From the NCBI GenBank assembly GCA_934229535.1, contig CAKQDS010000033.1, positions 1-18,377 of the forward strand: a DNA stretch of 18,377 nucleotides, read 5' to 3'. This stretch comes from an uncultured Anaeroplasmataceae bacterium (GTDB lineage: Bacteria > Bacillota_I > Bacilli_A > Acholeplasmatales > Anaeroplasmataceae). A program made the position numbers and the translations under genes. Positions 1 to 6,175 of the stretch are shown here, piece after piece; within the stretch, counting starts at the first letter, position 1, and every line of letters starts with the position of its first letter. A model generated the notes under the pieces. That model was not told where the DNA came from. It saw only the letters and a program-made list of their open reading frames with translations, and did not search any database.

Positions 1-83
1 CCAACTTATTTATAGCTCGCAACCCTTTAATTTTAGAGTTTCCGAGTATTGGGCAACCCATCTAATTTAGAGTACCTTAATGT
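1..83. repeat. Gene-free left edge with two imperfect direct repeats
   Basis: No complete gene is visible here. Two imperfect copies of a 24-25 base unit occur at 19-43 and 53-76. Both begin GCAACCC and continue with TAATTT(T)AGAGT and end in CC. On the plus strand each copy can be read as a similar leucine-rich peptide (NPLILEF and NPSNLEY), but the copies are 34 bases apart, so they are in different frames, and stops interrupt the frames. This could be the decayed 3' end of a leucine-rich-repeat gene running in from the left, or chance similarity. Low confidence. Confidence 0.3.
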
Positions 84-112
84 AAAAAAAGATAAGCCCT
101 AATAAGCCTATC
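84..112 (-). terminator. Rho-independent terminator of the rny-ymcA block
   Basis: On the minus strand the segment starting GATAGGCTTATTAGGG folds into a stem of about 9 pairs (three G.T wobbles) with loop ATTA, followed by seven T. It begins one base after the ymcA stop codon, so it closes the operon. Confidence 0.75.
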
Positions 113-113
113 T

Positions 114-446
114 CTATAATATTTTTTTATTAATTTCCTCTTCAATAGTTTTTGAAACATTTACTAAAACTAAATCAACCTCTTCTAACAAATCAAAATA
201 TTCACTCACACTTGGTAAATCCTTAAAGCTAGAAAGCTTGTCATTATAAAGTTCTTTATACTCCTTATAAGCCTTTAATTCTCCCTTTGATTTAGCCAAA
301 ACCATTTTTCTTTGAAGCTTTTTAATATCCTCAAAGCGCATATTTAAGTCTTCATCATTATCAATTATTTTTTCAAGTTCGTGAATTCTTTTAACCTCTT
401 CCTCATTAGTAAATGCTTCGATTAAATCTCTTTTAGGATCACTCAC
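114..446 (-). CDS. ymcA: YmcA/RicA-like protein (YlbF/YmcA family)
   Basis: A 110-residue, highly charged, mostly helical protein of the YlbF/YmcA family. In B. subtilis YmcA forms a complex with YlbF and YaaT that modulates RNase Y cleavage, competence, biofilm formation and sporulation. Identity rests on fold type and on its place directly after miaB in a block that begins with rny, the same order as in B. subtilis. The frame can extend to a TTG at 458, but the GTG at 446 has GGTGA five bases upstream and overlaps the miaB stop, which indicates translational coupling, so GTG is preferred. It is shorter than B. subtilis YmcA (about 143 residues) and contains no cysteine, so it cannot itself supply the cysteine ligands reported for the Fe-S clusters of the Ric complex. 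It could instead be another YlbF-family paralogue. Confidence 0.78.
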   Translation of the reverse strand: MSDPKRDLIEAFTNEEEVKRIHELEKIIDNDEDLNMRFEDIKKLQRKMVLAKSKGELKAYKEYKELYNDKLSSFKDLPSVSEYFDLLEEVDLVLVNVSKTIEEEINKKIL

Positions 447-1869
447 AAAGTTCACCAATTAAGAACCAAGTTTTAGCCTCTGTAACTCTTACCTTTACAA
501 TTTTACCAATTAATGATAAATCATTTGATTTAAAATGAGTTAGCTTTAAATGCTCAGAATAGCCACACATCATACCTTCACCATTCTTACTTTCACCATC
601 AACTAAAACAAAAACTTCTTTATTTAAAAATCTTTGATTACCCTTTAAGTAGCCAGCATTAACAAGCTCATTTAAACGATGAAGACGATCTCTTTTTTCT
701 TCATCAGAGATGCTATCCTCCATTTTTGCTGCTGGAGTACCCTCACGTTTAGAATAAATAAAGGTAAATGCACCTTCATATCCAACATTTCTAACAAGCT
801 TTAAAGTATTTTGAAATTGCTCTTCGGTTTCATTTGGGAAGCCAACGATTATATCTGTGGTAATAGAAATTCCTGGTACTGCCTTTTTTAGAGCTTCTAT
901 TTTTTGCATATATTCCTCGTATGTATATTTACGATTCATTTTCTTTAAAATCTCGTTATCGCCAGATTGAACTGGTAAATGAAGCTGAGGCATTACACTC
1001 TTACATTCAGCCATAGCCATTATTGTTTTCATATCTAAATCACGAGGATGTGATGTTGTATATCTAATTCTATCAATTCCAGTATTATCTAAATCATACA
1101 ATAAATCACCAAAAGTATAGTCAGAACCTAAATCCTTACCATAAGCATTAACATTTTGACCTAAAAGAGTAACCTCTTTATAACCATTTAGAACTAATTC
1201 CTTAACCTCAGAAATAATTTCATCTTTAGAACGAGAACGCTCCTTGCCTCTAGTATAAGGAACAATACAATAAGTACAAAACTCATCACAGCCATACATA
1301 ATGTTTACCCAAGCCTTATGATGAGATTCTCTAATTTTAGGTGCATGCTCTAAAATACTACCCTCACCAGAAATAACCTCAACAACCTTCGCTTTAGATA
1401 AATAAGCCTGATAAATAAGCTTAGGAAGTGAATTTATATTATGTGTACCAAAAATTAAATCAACAAAGCTATAGGTTTCAAGTAATCTTTTTGTAGCGTT
1501 CTCCTCTTGAGGCATACAGCCACAAATACCAATTAGCATATCAGGATTTTCACGCTTAGCACCTTTTAAATTACCTAAAACGCCCCAAATTCTATTTTCA
1601 GCATTTTCTCTTATAGCACAGGTATTTAATAAAACCACATCACAGGTATAAGGATCATCGCCACGCTTATAACCCATTTGCTCTAAAATACCGCTTATGA
1701 CCTCACTATCAGCCTCATTACCTTGACAGCCATAAGTAAAAACATGATAGGTTTTGCCAATACCTAATTTTTTATATTCATCCTTCATCTCATATTCGAT
1801 GGTAGGAACCTCTTTTAAACGCATTCTTGCCTCTTTAAAATTTGGCATTGCTAATTTAATATTTTTCAT
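439..1869 (-). CDS. miaB: tRNA-2-methylthio-N6-dimethylallyladenosine synthase MiaB
   Basis: A radical-SAM methylthiotransferase that adds the 2-methylthio group to i6A37 in tRNAs reading UNN codons, using two [4Fe-4S] clusters in the cytosol. The 476-residue protein shows the N-terminal UPF0004 domain with its three cluster cysteines (YGCQ C48, NTC C84, GCM C118). The radical-SAM CxxxCxxC is at C194, C198 and C201 (GCDEFCTYCIVPYTRG). A TRAM-like C-terminal segment follows. The open frame continues 29 codons further upstream, but the ATG at 1869 has a good AAAGGTGAT ribosome site, and the upstream codons run across a putative promoter, so the shorter start is chosen. The stop overlaps the start of ymcA. 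In B. subtilis the orthologue is ymcB, also followed by ymcA. Confidence 0.95.
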   Translation of the reverse strand: MKNIKLAMPNFKEARMRLKEVPTIEYEMKDEYKKLGIGKTYHVFTYGCQGNEADSEVISGILEQMGYKRGDDPYTCDVVLLNTCAIRENAENRIWGVLGNLKGAKRENPDMLIGICGCMPQEENATKRLLETYSFVDLIFGTHNINSLPKLIYQAYLSKAKVVEVISGEGSILEHAPKIRESHHKAWVNIMYGCDEFCTYCIVPYTRGKERSRSKDEIISEVKELVLNGYKEVTLLGQNVNAYGKDLGSDYTFGDLLYDLDNTGIDRIRYTTSHPRDLDMKTIMAMAECKSVMPQLHLPVQSGDNEILKKMNRKYTYEEYMQKIEALKKAVPGISITTDIIVGFPNETEEQFQNTLKLVRNVGYEGAFTFIYSKREGTPAAKMEDSISDEEKRDRLHRLNELVNAGYLKGNQRFLNKEVFVLVDGESKNGEGMMCGYSEHLKLTHFKSNDLSLIGKIVKVRVTEAKTWFLIGELCE

Positions 1870-1888
1870 TAATTTATCACCTTTTGAT

Positions 1889-1894
1889 ATTATA
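1889..1894 (-). promoter_or_regulatory. Putative -10 box for miaB-ymcA
   Basis: A perfect TATAAT lies on the minus strand 20 bases before the miaB start, downstream of the hairpin that follows spoVS. No good -35 is visible at 17 bases, only a T-rich stretch, so the leader would be short and the call rests mainly on the -10 and on the hairpin. Confidence 0.45.
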
Positions 1895-1923
1895 CAACAT
1901 TTTTTTAAATAAAGAAAGAGTTT

Positions 1924-1953
1924 AAAAGAAAAATGGTACCAACGATACCATTT
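1924..1953 (-). terminator. Hairpin terminator after spoVS
   Basis: Perfect 8-base inverted repeat AAATGGTA / TACCATTT (1931-1938 and 1946-1953) with a 7-base loop. On the minus strand it is followed by TTCTTTT. It lies 11 bases past the spoVS stop. The stem is A/T-rich, so termination may be partial. Confidence 0.6.
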
Positions 1954-1964
1954 CATTCATTTTA

Positions 1965-2225
1965 TTAAATTGCTTTAACAATTAGTTTAATAGCTGTTTT
2001 AAGATTACCGTCAATCAAAATATCCGAAAAAGCAGGAATTGCTATTAAATCCTTTCCTGTTGGAGCTACATACCCTCTACCAATTGCAATGGCTTTAACT
2101 GCCTGATTTAAAGCACCAGCACCTACCGCTTGAATTTCCACAACATTTTGATTTCTAAAGGCATTTGCTAATGCTCCCGCAACACTTGACGGCTTTGATT
2201 TTGATGATACTTTTAAAATTTCCAT
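1965..2225 (-). CDS. spoVS: Stage V sporulation protein S
   Basis: A full-length 86-residue SpoVS (start MEILKVSSKSKPSSVAGALA). The family is small, very conserved and has an Alba-like fold. In B. subtilis its loss blocks sporulation at stage V and affects septation and coat assembly; its molecular activity is not settled. The conserved segments GAGALNQAVKAIAIGRGYVA and the C-terminal hydrophobic strand are visible. An excellent AGGAGG lies 8 bases before the ATG. It sits between ymdB and miaB, matching B. subtilis minus the tdh-kbl pair. SpoVS also occurs in some non-sporulating bacteria, but the spoIIA and spoVA genes nearby make a sporulation role likely. Confidence 0.95.
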   Translation of the reverse strand: MEILKVSSKSKPSSVAGALANAFRNQNVVEIQAVGAGALNQAVKAIAIGRGYVAPTGKDLIAIPAFSDILIDGNLKTAIKLIVKAI

Positions 2226-2245
2226 ATAATTATCCTCCTAGCATA

Positions 2246-2251
2246 ATTATA
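2246..2251 (-). promoter_or_regulatory. Possible -10 box for spoVS
   Basis: TATAAT on the minus strand lies in the 47-base gap between ymdB and spoVS, with no convincing -35 at 16-18 bases. It could give spoVS its own transcript, but in DNA this A/T-rich the match may be chance. Confidence 0.25.
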
Positions 2252-2272
2252 TGACTTAAAAGGGCAAATATG

Positions 2273-3028
2273 TTAAAACTCCAAATGAATTCTTTCAATT
2301 TTATTTTTAATATTATTTAAATCTAAAACCACAGCATTGATTTGCGTTATTCCATCCATAACTGAGGCTGGCGTATAAATACCTGTTTTAAAGCGTTCAA
2401 TAATTTGCTCTCTTGATGAACCAATTATTCCATCTCTTGGTCCACACATACCAACATCAGATATATAGAGCATATTATTAATTAATCTTTCATCAGCAGT
2501 TTGAACATGGGTATGTGTACCAACAACAGCTGCTAGCTTTTCACTATAATTAAAAGCAAATGCTAATTTTTCACTAGTTGCTTCCCCATGAAAATCAACA
2601 ATATAATAATCAGCACTAGTATTTTTTAAAATATTATCCATTGTTTTAAAAGGACAATCTAGGGCCATATCATTAAAAATTCTGCCAAGCATATTAACAA
2701 TAATAAGCTTCTTATCATTATATTTTAATTCTTTATAGCCAACACCATAATTAGTTGTAAAATTAGCTGGTCTTACAATATTGGCATCATTAATAAAATC
2801 CTTAATCTTTGAATTAGAAAAAGCATGATTTCCAAGCGTTAGCATACTAATTTGCATTCTCATTAGCTTATCATAATTTTCTTTGGACAATCCTCTTCCA
2901 CGATAAGCATTTTCGGCATTTGCTAAAACAATATTAATTTTATAGTCATTTTTAATTTTTGGCAATTCCCTAGCTAAAACATCAATAGCTTTTTCGCCAT
3001 AAATATCTCCTAAAAATAAAATACGCAT
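2273..3028 (-). CDS. ymdB: YmdB-family metallophosphoesterase (cyclic-nucleotide phosphodiesterase)
   Basis: A 251-residue two-metal phosphodiesterase of the YmdB family. In B. subtilis YmdB hydrolyses 2',3'-cyclic nucleotides (and 3',5'-cAMP in vitro) and influences biofilm versus motility decisions. Metal-ligand motifs appear in order: GDIYG with D8, NAEN with E39 and N40, GNH with H68, DFHGEATSEK with H147, and GTHTHVQTAD with H172 and H174. The length is slightly below the usual 264 or so. An AGGAGG site precedes the ATG by 6 bases. It follows rny directly, as in many Firmicutes, but a hairpin between the two genes may reduce its expression relative to rny. Confidence 0.93.
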   Translation of the reverse strand: MRILFLGDIYGEKAIDVLARELPKIKNDYKINIVLANAENAYRGRGLSKENYDKLMRMQISMLTLGNHAFSNSKIKDFINDANIVRPANFTTNYGVGYKELKYNDKKLIIVNMLGRIFNDMALDCPFKTMDNILKNTSADYYIVDFHGEATSEKLAFAFNYSEKLAAVVGTHTHVQTADERLINNMLYISDVGMCGPRDGIIGSSREQIIERFKTGIYTPASVMDGITQINAVVLDLNNIKNKIERIHLEF

Positions 3029-3045
3029 AATTTCCTCCTCTTTAG

Positions 3046-3075
3046 AAAAAAAAGATATTCAAATTGAATATCTTT
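3046..3075 (-). terminator. Hairpin with T-run between rny and ymdB
   Basis: Perfect 11-base inverted repeat (AAAGATATTCA at 3051-3061, its complement at 3065-3075, 3-base loop) overlaps the rny stop codon. On the minus strand it is followed by a run of T ending about 8 bases before the ymdB ribosome site. There is no room for a promoter between them, so it probably acts as a leaky terminator or RNA-processing site rather than an operon end. Confidence 0.6.
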
Positions 3076-4675
3076 ATTTAGCCACATCAACAGCACGCAT
3101 CTCTCTTATAACTGTAACCTTAATAGTTCCTGGATAAGATAGCTTTTCTTCAATTTGCTCCTTAATTTGACGAGCAACATTGATAACCTCTAAATCATCA
3201 ATTTGATCTGGATTGACAATTACACGAACCTCACGTCCAGCTTGAACAGCAAATGATGATTGAACACCCTTAACATTATTAGAAATTTCCTCAAGTGCCT
3301 CAAGACGCTTAACATAATTTTCTAAGCTATCGCTTCTAGCACCAGGTCTTGCTGAGCTTAAAGCATCAGCTGCGGCAACAAGAACAGCAATAATAGTTTT
3401 AGGTGCTACATCCTCATGATGAGAAGCAATTGCATCAATAACCTCTTTTGGTTCATGATACTTATTAGCAAGCTCAACACCAATTTCAACATGGCTACCT
3501 TCAACCTCATGGTCAACAGCCTTACCGATATCATGAAGTAATCCAGCTCTTCTTGCTAAAATCTCATTTTCACCAATTTCCGCTGCAAGCTTTCCAGCAA
3601 TCATAGCTGTTTCAATACTATGACTTAATACATTTTGACCAAAGCTTGTTCGGTAATAAAGACGACCAATTAGTCTTACTAAATCAGGATGGATTTTACC
3701 AATACCTGTTTTAAAGACAGCCTCTTCACCCTTCTCACGAATATCCATTTCAACTTCGCTACGACAACGCTCAACAACCTCTTCAATTCTTGCAGGGTGA
3801 ATTCTTCCATCACTAACAAGAATCTCTAAAGATTTCTTAGCTATTTCACGTCTAACAGGATCAAACCCTGATAAAACTACGGCCTCAGGAGTATCATCAA
3901 TAATTAAGTCTACACCTGTCAAAGATTCAAGTGTTCGAATATTTCTACCTTCACGGCCAATTATTCTACCCTTCATCTCATCAACTGGAAGTGAAACTGT
4001 ACTTACAGTTGTCTCACTGACAGTTTCACTGGCATATTTTTGAATAGCTAAAGCTAATATATTCTTACTCTTAGCCTTAACCTCAGCCTTTGCCTTTTCC
4101 TCCTCGTCTTTAATATAAGTAGCAATTTCACTACTCATATCCTCGCGCACCTTTGTCATAATAATCTTTCTTGCGTCTTCTTTAGAAAGATTGGCAATTT
4201 CACATAATTTAGCCTCTTGTTGTTTTAATACCTCATCGACTTTGATATTTAGTTGTTCTAATTCAGTTTTCTTTTCGTCTAATTTGCTTTCCTTAACACT
4301 AAGAGAGTCCTCACGTCTATCAAGATTAGCACTTCTTCGATCTAGGGAATCCTCACGTTGATTTAACTTGTTCTCTAATTCTACTACAACACTTTTTCTT
4401 TCTTTAATATCACGTTCAGCCTCTTGCTTTAGTAAATTTCTTTCAGAAACAGATTCTTTTTTAGTTTTTTCCGCTTGAGCTGCTGCTTCATCTAAAAGCT
4501 TTTGAGCCTCATTTTTTGCATCTTCAATTAATTTTTCAGAAGAAGCCTTAGTTTGACCTAAAGATTTCTCGTGAATTTTAATTCTGACAAAATAACCTAC
4601 TAAACTACCAATAACTAAAGTACAAAGAGCGATAACTATGCTTAAAATAACCGTCGCACCAAGCATCGCTAACAT
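3074..4675 (-). CDS. rny: Ribonuclease Y
   Basis: A membrane-anchored endoribonuclease that starts mRNA decay in Firmicutes. The 533-residue protein (B. subtilis: 520) shows the full architecture: an N-terminal transmembrane helix (about 5-30), a long charged coiled coil (about 40-200), a KH domain with GRIIGREGRN at about 236-245, and an HD domain with LLHDIGKAVDHE where H381 and D382 are the metal-binding pair. An ATG four codons upstream at 4687 lacks a ribosome site, while GGAGG stands 5 bases before the ATG at 4675, so the latter is chosen. It is the first gene of the block leading to ymcA, which encodes a likely modulator of its activity. A strong promoter lies about 70 bases upstream. 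Confidence 0.96.
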   Translation of the reverse strand: MLAMLGATVILSIVIALCTLVIGSLVGYFVRIKIHEKSLGQTKASSEKLIEDAKNEAQKLLDEAAAQAEKTKKESVSERNLLKQEAERDIKERKSVVVELENKLNQREDSLDRRSANLDRREDSLSVKESKLDEKKTELEQLNIKVDEVLKQQEAKLCEIANLSKEDARKIIMTKVREDMSSEIATYIKDEEEKAKAEVKAKSKNILALAIQKYASETVSETTVSTVSLPVDEMKGRIIGREGRNIRTLESLTGVDLIIDDTPEAVVLSGFDPVRREIAKKSLEILVSDGRIHPARIEEVVERCRSEVEMDIREKGEEAVFKTGIGKIHPDLVRLIGRLYYRTSFGQNVLSHSIETAMIAGKLAAEIGENEILARRAGLLHDIGKAVDHEVEGSHVEIGVELANKYHEPKEVIDAIASHHEDVAPKTIIAVLVAAADALSSARPGARSDSLENYVKRLEALEEISNNVKGVQSSFAVQAGREVRVIVNPDQIDDLEVINVARQIKEQIEEKLSYPGTIKVTVIREMRAVDVAK

Positions 4676-4704
4676 AGTTTCCTCCATTGTTTAAATAATT
4701 AATA

Positions 4705-4737
4705 ATCGAATACTTATCCCTTAAAAATCTATTCGAT
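4705..4737 (-). other. Inverted repeat in the rny leader
   Basis: ATCGAATA (4705-4712) and TATTCGAT (4730-4737) form a perfect 8-pair stem with a 17-base loop. It lies between the predicted rny transcription start and the ribosome site. It has no T-run, so it is not a terminator; an RNA stability or control element is possible but unproven. Confidence 0.4.
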
Positions 4738-4743
4738 ATTTTG

Positions 4744-4772
4744 ATTATACTAAAAAAAAAGCTAATAGTCAA
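4744..4772 (-). promoter_or_regulatory. Sigma-A-type promoter of rny
   Basis: On the minus strand TTGACT (4767-4772) and TATAAT (4744-4749) are separated by exactly 17 bases that include a run of nine T. The -35 overlaps a 10-base palindrome GTCAATTGAC (4768-4777), whose other half supplies a TTGACA on the plus strand. Confidence 0.85.
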
Positions 4773-4822
4773 TTGACAAAGTCTTTATTTTGGTATTATT
4801 TTATTATTATCATCTTTATATA

Positions 4823-4851
4823 TTGAATTTTCAGACATTTTAAGATAAAAT
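4823..4851 (+). promoter_or_regulatory. Promoter of the 4878 gene
   Basis: TTGAAT (4823-4828), 17-base spacer, TAAAAT (4846-4851), giving a leader of about 20 bases that includes GAGG. A second possible start upstream uses TTGACA at 4773 with an extended -10 TGGTATTAT at 4791, but its spacing is only 15. Confidence 0.6.
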
Positions 4852-4877
4852 ATTATAGAAAGTTGAGGTTTTTTACA

Positions 4878-5525
4878 ATGAGTAAAGTTAACATGAAAAA
4901 TAAAGAAAAAATAAAAATTCCAAGAAACCTAATATATATATCAACAATTTTATTAACTATAATCGTGTTATTTTTTATTTGGTTTGGTGTTGAATATTCA
5001 AATAATAAGGTTAAACCCTTTAAGGATGAATTTACTGATACTAAATATAAAGCTGTAAAGGCTAAGGATATTACTGATTTTACATTTGATTTTTATTGTA
5101 CTGAATATTTTTCATCAAGTACAAAGCAGGTAAAATTTCAAGCTACTGCTTATGATAAAAAAGATGGCGTTGGAAAAATTACAAACGTTAATTTAAAAAT
5201 GATGATGGCAGCTGATTGGGTTGGCTATACATCTAATGTATCAAGTAGCACTACCCTAAAGGATAGCGATAAATGGTGGAGCTCAACAAATCATGAAGAA
5301 GGTAAAGATGACCCTACTTCATTCACTAAAGCATCACTTTTAGTGACTGGTATTGATAAAACATATCCTATTAAATCATTCTTCTTTGGAATGAAGGTTA
5401 CCCCAAAGGCTTATGTTCTTCTAACCTATACTCAAACTAAAAATGGTAAAGCAACAGATAAGAAATATCTTATTGAATATTCTTACAAAGAATATTTCAA
5501 GGATAAAATAACCTTAGTTGCTTAA
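4878..5525 (+). CDS. Membrane-anchored protein of unknown function
   Basis: I do not recognise the family. The 215-residue protein has a short basic N-terminus (MSKVNMKNKEKIKIPRN) and one hydrophobic segment at about 18-40. A roughly 170-residue Lys-, Ser-, Thr- and aromatic-rich region follows that should lie outside the membrane, and no lipobox is seen. The single exported cysteine (about residue 74) argues against a disulphide-stabilised fold. The outer part looks beta-rich with short Ser/Thr stretches (SSSTK, SSSTTLKDSDKWWSSTNHEE), as in small anchored surface domains. The frame can be opened five codons earlier at a TTG, but GAGG 9 bases before the ATG supports the chosen start. It stands alone between its own promoter and terminator. 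Confidence 0.75.
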   Translation: MSKVNMKNKEKIKIPRNLIYISTILLTIIVLFFIWFGVEYSNNKVKPFKDEFTDTKYKAVKAKDITDFTFDFYCTEYFSSSTKQVKFQATAYDKKDGVGKITNVNLKMMMAADWVGYTSNVSSSTTLKDSDKWWSSTNHEEGKDDPTSFTKASLLVTGIDKTYPIKSFFFGMKVTPKAYVLLTYTQTKNGKATDKKYLIEYSYKEYFKDKITLVA

Positions 5526-5530
5526 TAATT

Positions 5531-5554
5531 GAAGGCTTAGGCCTTCTTTTTTTT
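5531..5554 (+). terminator. Terminator of the 4878 gene
   Basis: GAAGGC-TTAG-GCCTTC hairpin followed by eight T, 5 bases after the stop codon. A classic intrinsic terminator. Confidence 0.9.
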
Positions 5555-5557
5555 AAG

Positions 5558-5582
5558 AAAAAAATAGGCTTATAGCCTATTT
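5558..5582 (-). terminator. Terminator of rnmV
   Basis: Nine-pair stem AAATAGGCT / AGCCTATTT with a 3-base loop (5562-5582), running into T-rich sequence on the minus strand. The stem contains the rnmV stop codon. Together with the preceding hairpin it separates two convergent genes. Confidence 0.85.
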
Positions 5583-6119
5583 GGTATATTTATTCGTTAA
5601 TTCTTTTAATTTATCTAGAGTAATGCCAAAAAGATTAATTCGTTTTAAAAAGGTTTTAGCATTAGGAGCACCGATGTTTAATTCTTCTGATATTTTATTA
5701 CGAATAATTAATGAATTCTCCTTGCCAATTAAACCAAGCTCATACAAATCATTTATAGTTATATTTGCACTAACACTTTTAGGAGTATAAACCTTCCTTA
5801 TAGCTTCAATTATATCGTTATCGCTAGCATGCTCGACACCAACCTTTTTTTTATTAGCAGATATACATAGCTTCTTTGGTATAAATGCTTGCTTAGCAGT
5901 AGGAATTTCATTTGTTATTATATTTCTTATTTTTTCGCCTGGACCATCAGGATCTAAAAATAAAATTATTTCATTATTTTGACTTAATGTCTTTAGCATA
6001 TTAATAGTATCCTTACTTATTTCTCTACCATGGGTTATAACAACATGAGAATTAGGAAATAAGCTTAAAATTCGCATTTGGTCATGTATACCCTCAACAA
6101 CAATTATTTGATTATCCAT
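5577..6119 (-). CDS. rnmV: Ribonuclease M5 (5S rRNA maturation)
   Basis: A Toprim-domain endonuclease that makes the final double cut in the 5S rRNA precursor, normally with ribosomal protein L18. The 180-residue length matches the family. The Toprim motifs are the glutamate in VVEGIHD (E9) and LDPDGPGEKIR with D56 and D58. The first motif is usually VEGKDD in Firmicutes, so the IHD variant is slightly divergent, but the catalytic acids are kept. Two ATGs stand side by side at 6122 and 6119; the second is chosen because GGTGA is only 1-2 bases from the first and about 5 from the second. It is monocistronic, with its own promoter and terminator. Confidence 0.93.
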   Translation of the reverse strand: MDNQIIVVEGIHDQMRILSLFPNSHVVITHGREISKDTINMLKTLSQNNEIILFLDPDGPGEKIRNIITNEIPTAKQAFIPKKLCISANKKKVGVEHASDNDIIEAIRKVYTPKSVSANITINDLYELGLIGKENSLIIRNKISEELNIGAPNAKTFLKRINLFGITLDKLKELTNKYTK

Positions 6120-6134
6120 CATATCACCATAGAT

Positions 6135-6163
6135 ATTATACTATAAACAAGAAAAAAAGCCAA
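6135..6163 (-). promoter_or_regulatory. Sigma-A-type promoter of rnmV
   Basis: Minus-strand TTGGCT (6158-6163), 17-base spacer, TATAAT (6135-6140). The leader would be only about 8-10 bases. The -35 box lies inside the terminator hairpin of the upstream ABC operon. Confidence 0.7.
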
Positions 6164-6175
6164 CAACGTGGCTTT
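6152..6175 (-). terminator. Terminator of the ABC exporter operon
   Basis: Minus-strand AAAGCCA / TGGCTTT stem (6169-6175 with 6156-6162), 6-base loop, then a T7 run. It begins in the stop codon of the second ABC gene. Confidence 0.85.

Noticed and set aside
1870..1956. N-terminal 29-codon extension of miaB
   Set aside because: It crosses a terminator hairpin and a TATAAT, and a good ribosome site favours the ATG at 1869.
4791..4799. Extended -10 TGGTATTAT with TTGACA at 4773 as main promoter of the 4878 gene
   Set aside because: Spacing of 15 is short and the 4823-4851 promoter has better spacing; kept only as a possible secondary start.
5581..5790. Plus-strand open frame of 69 codons
   Set aside because: It lies fully opposite rnmV, has no ribosome site or promoter, and its peptide shows no family features.
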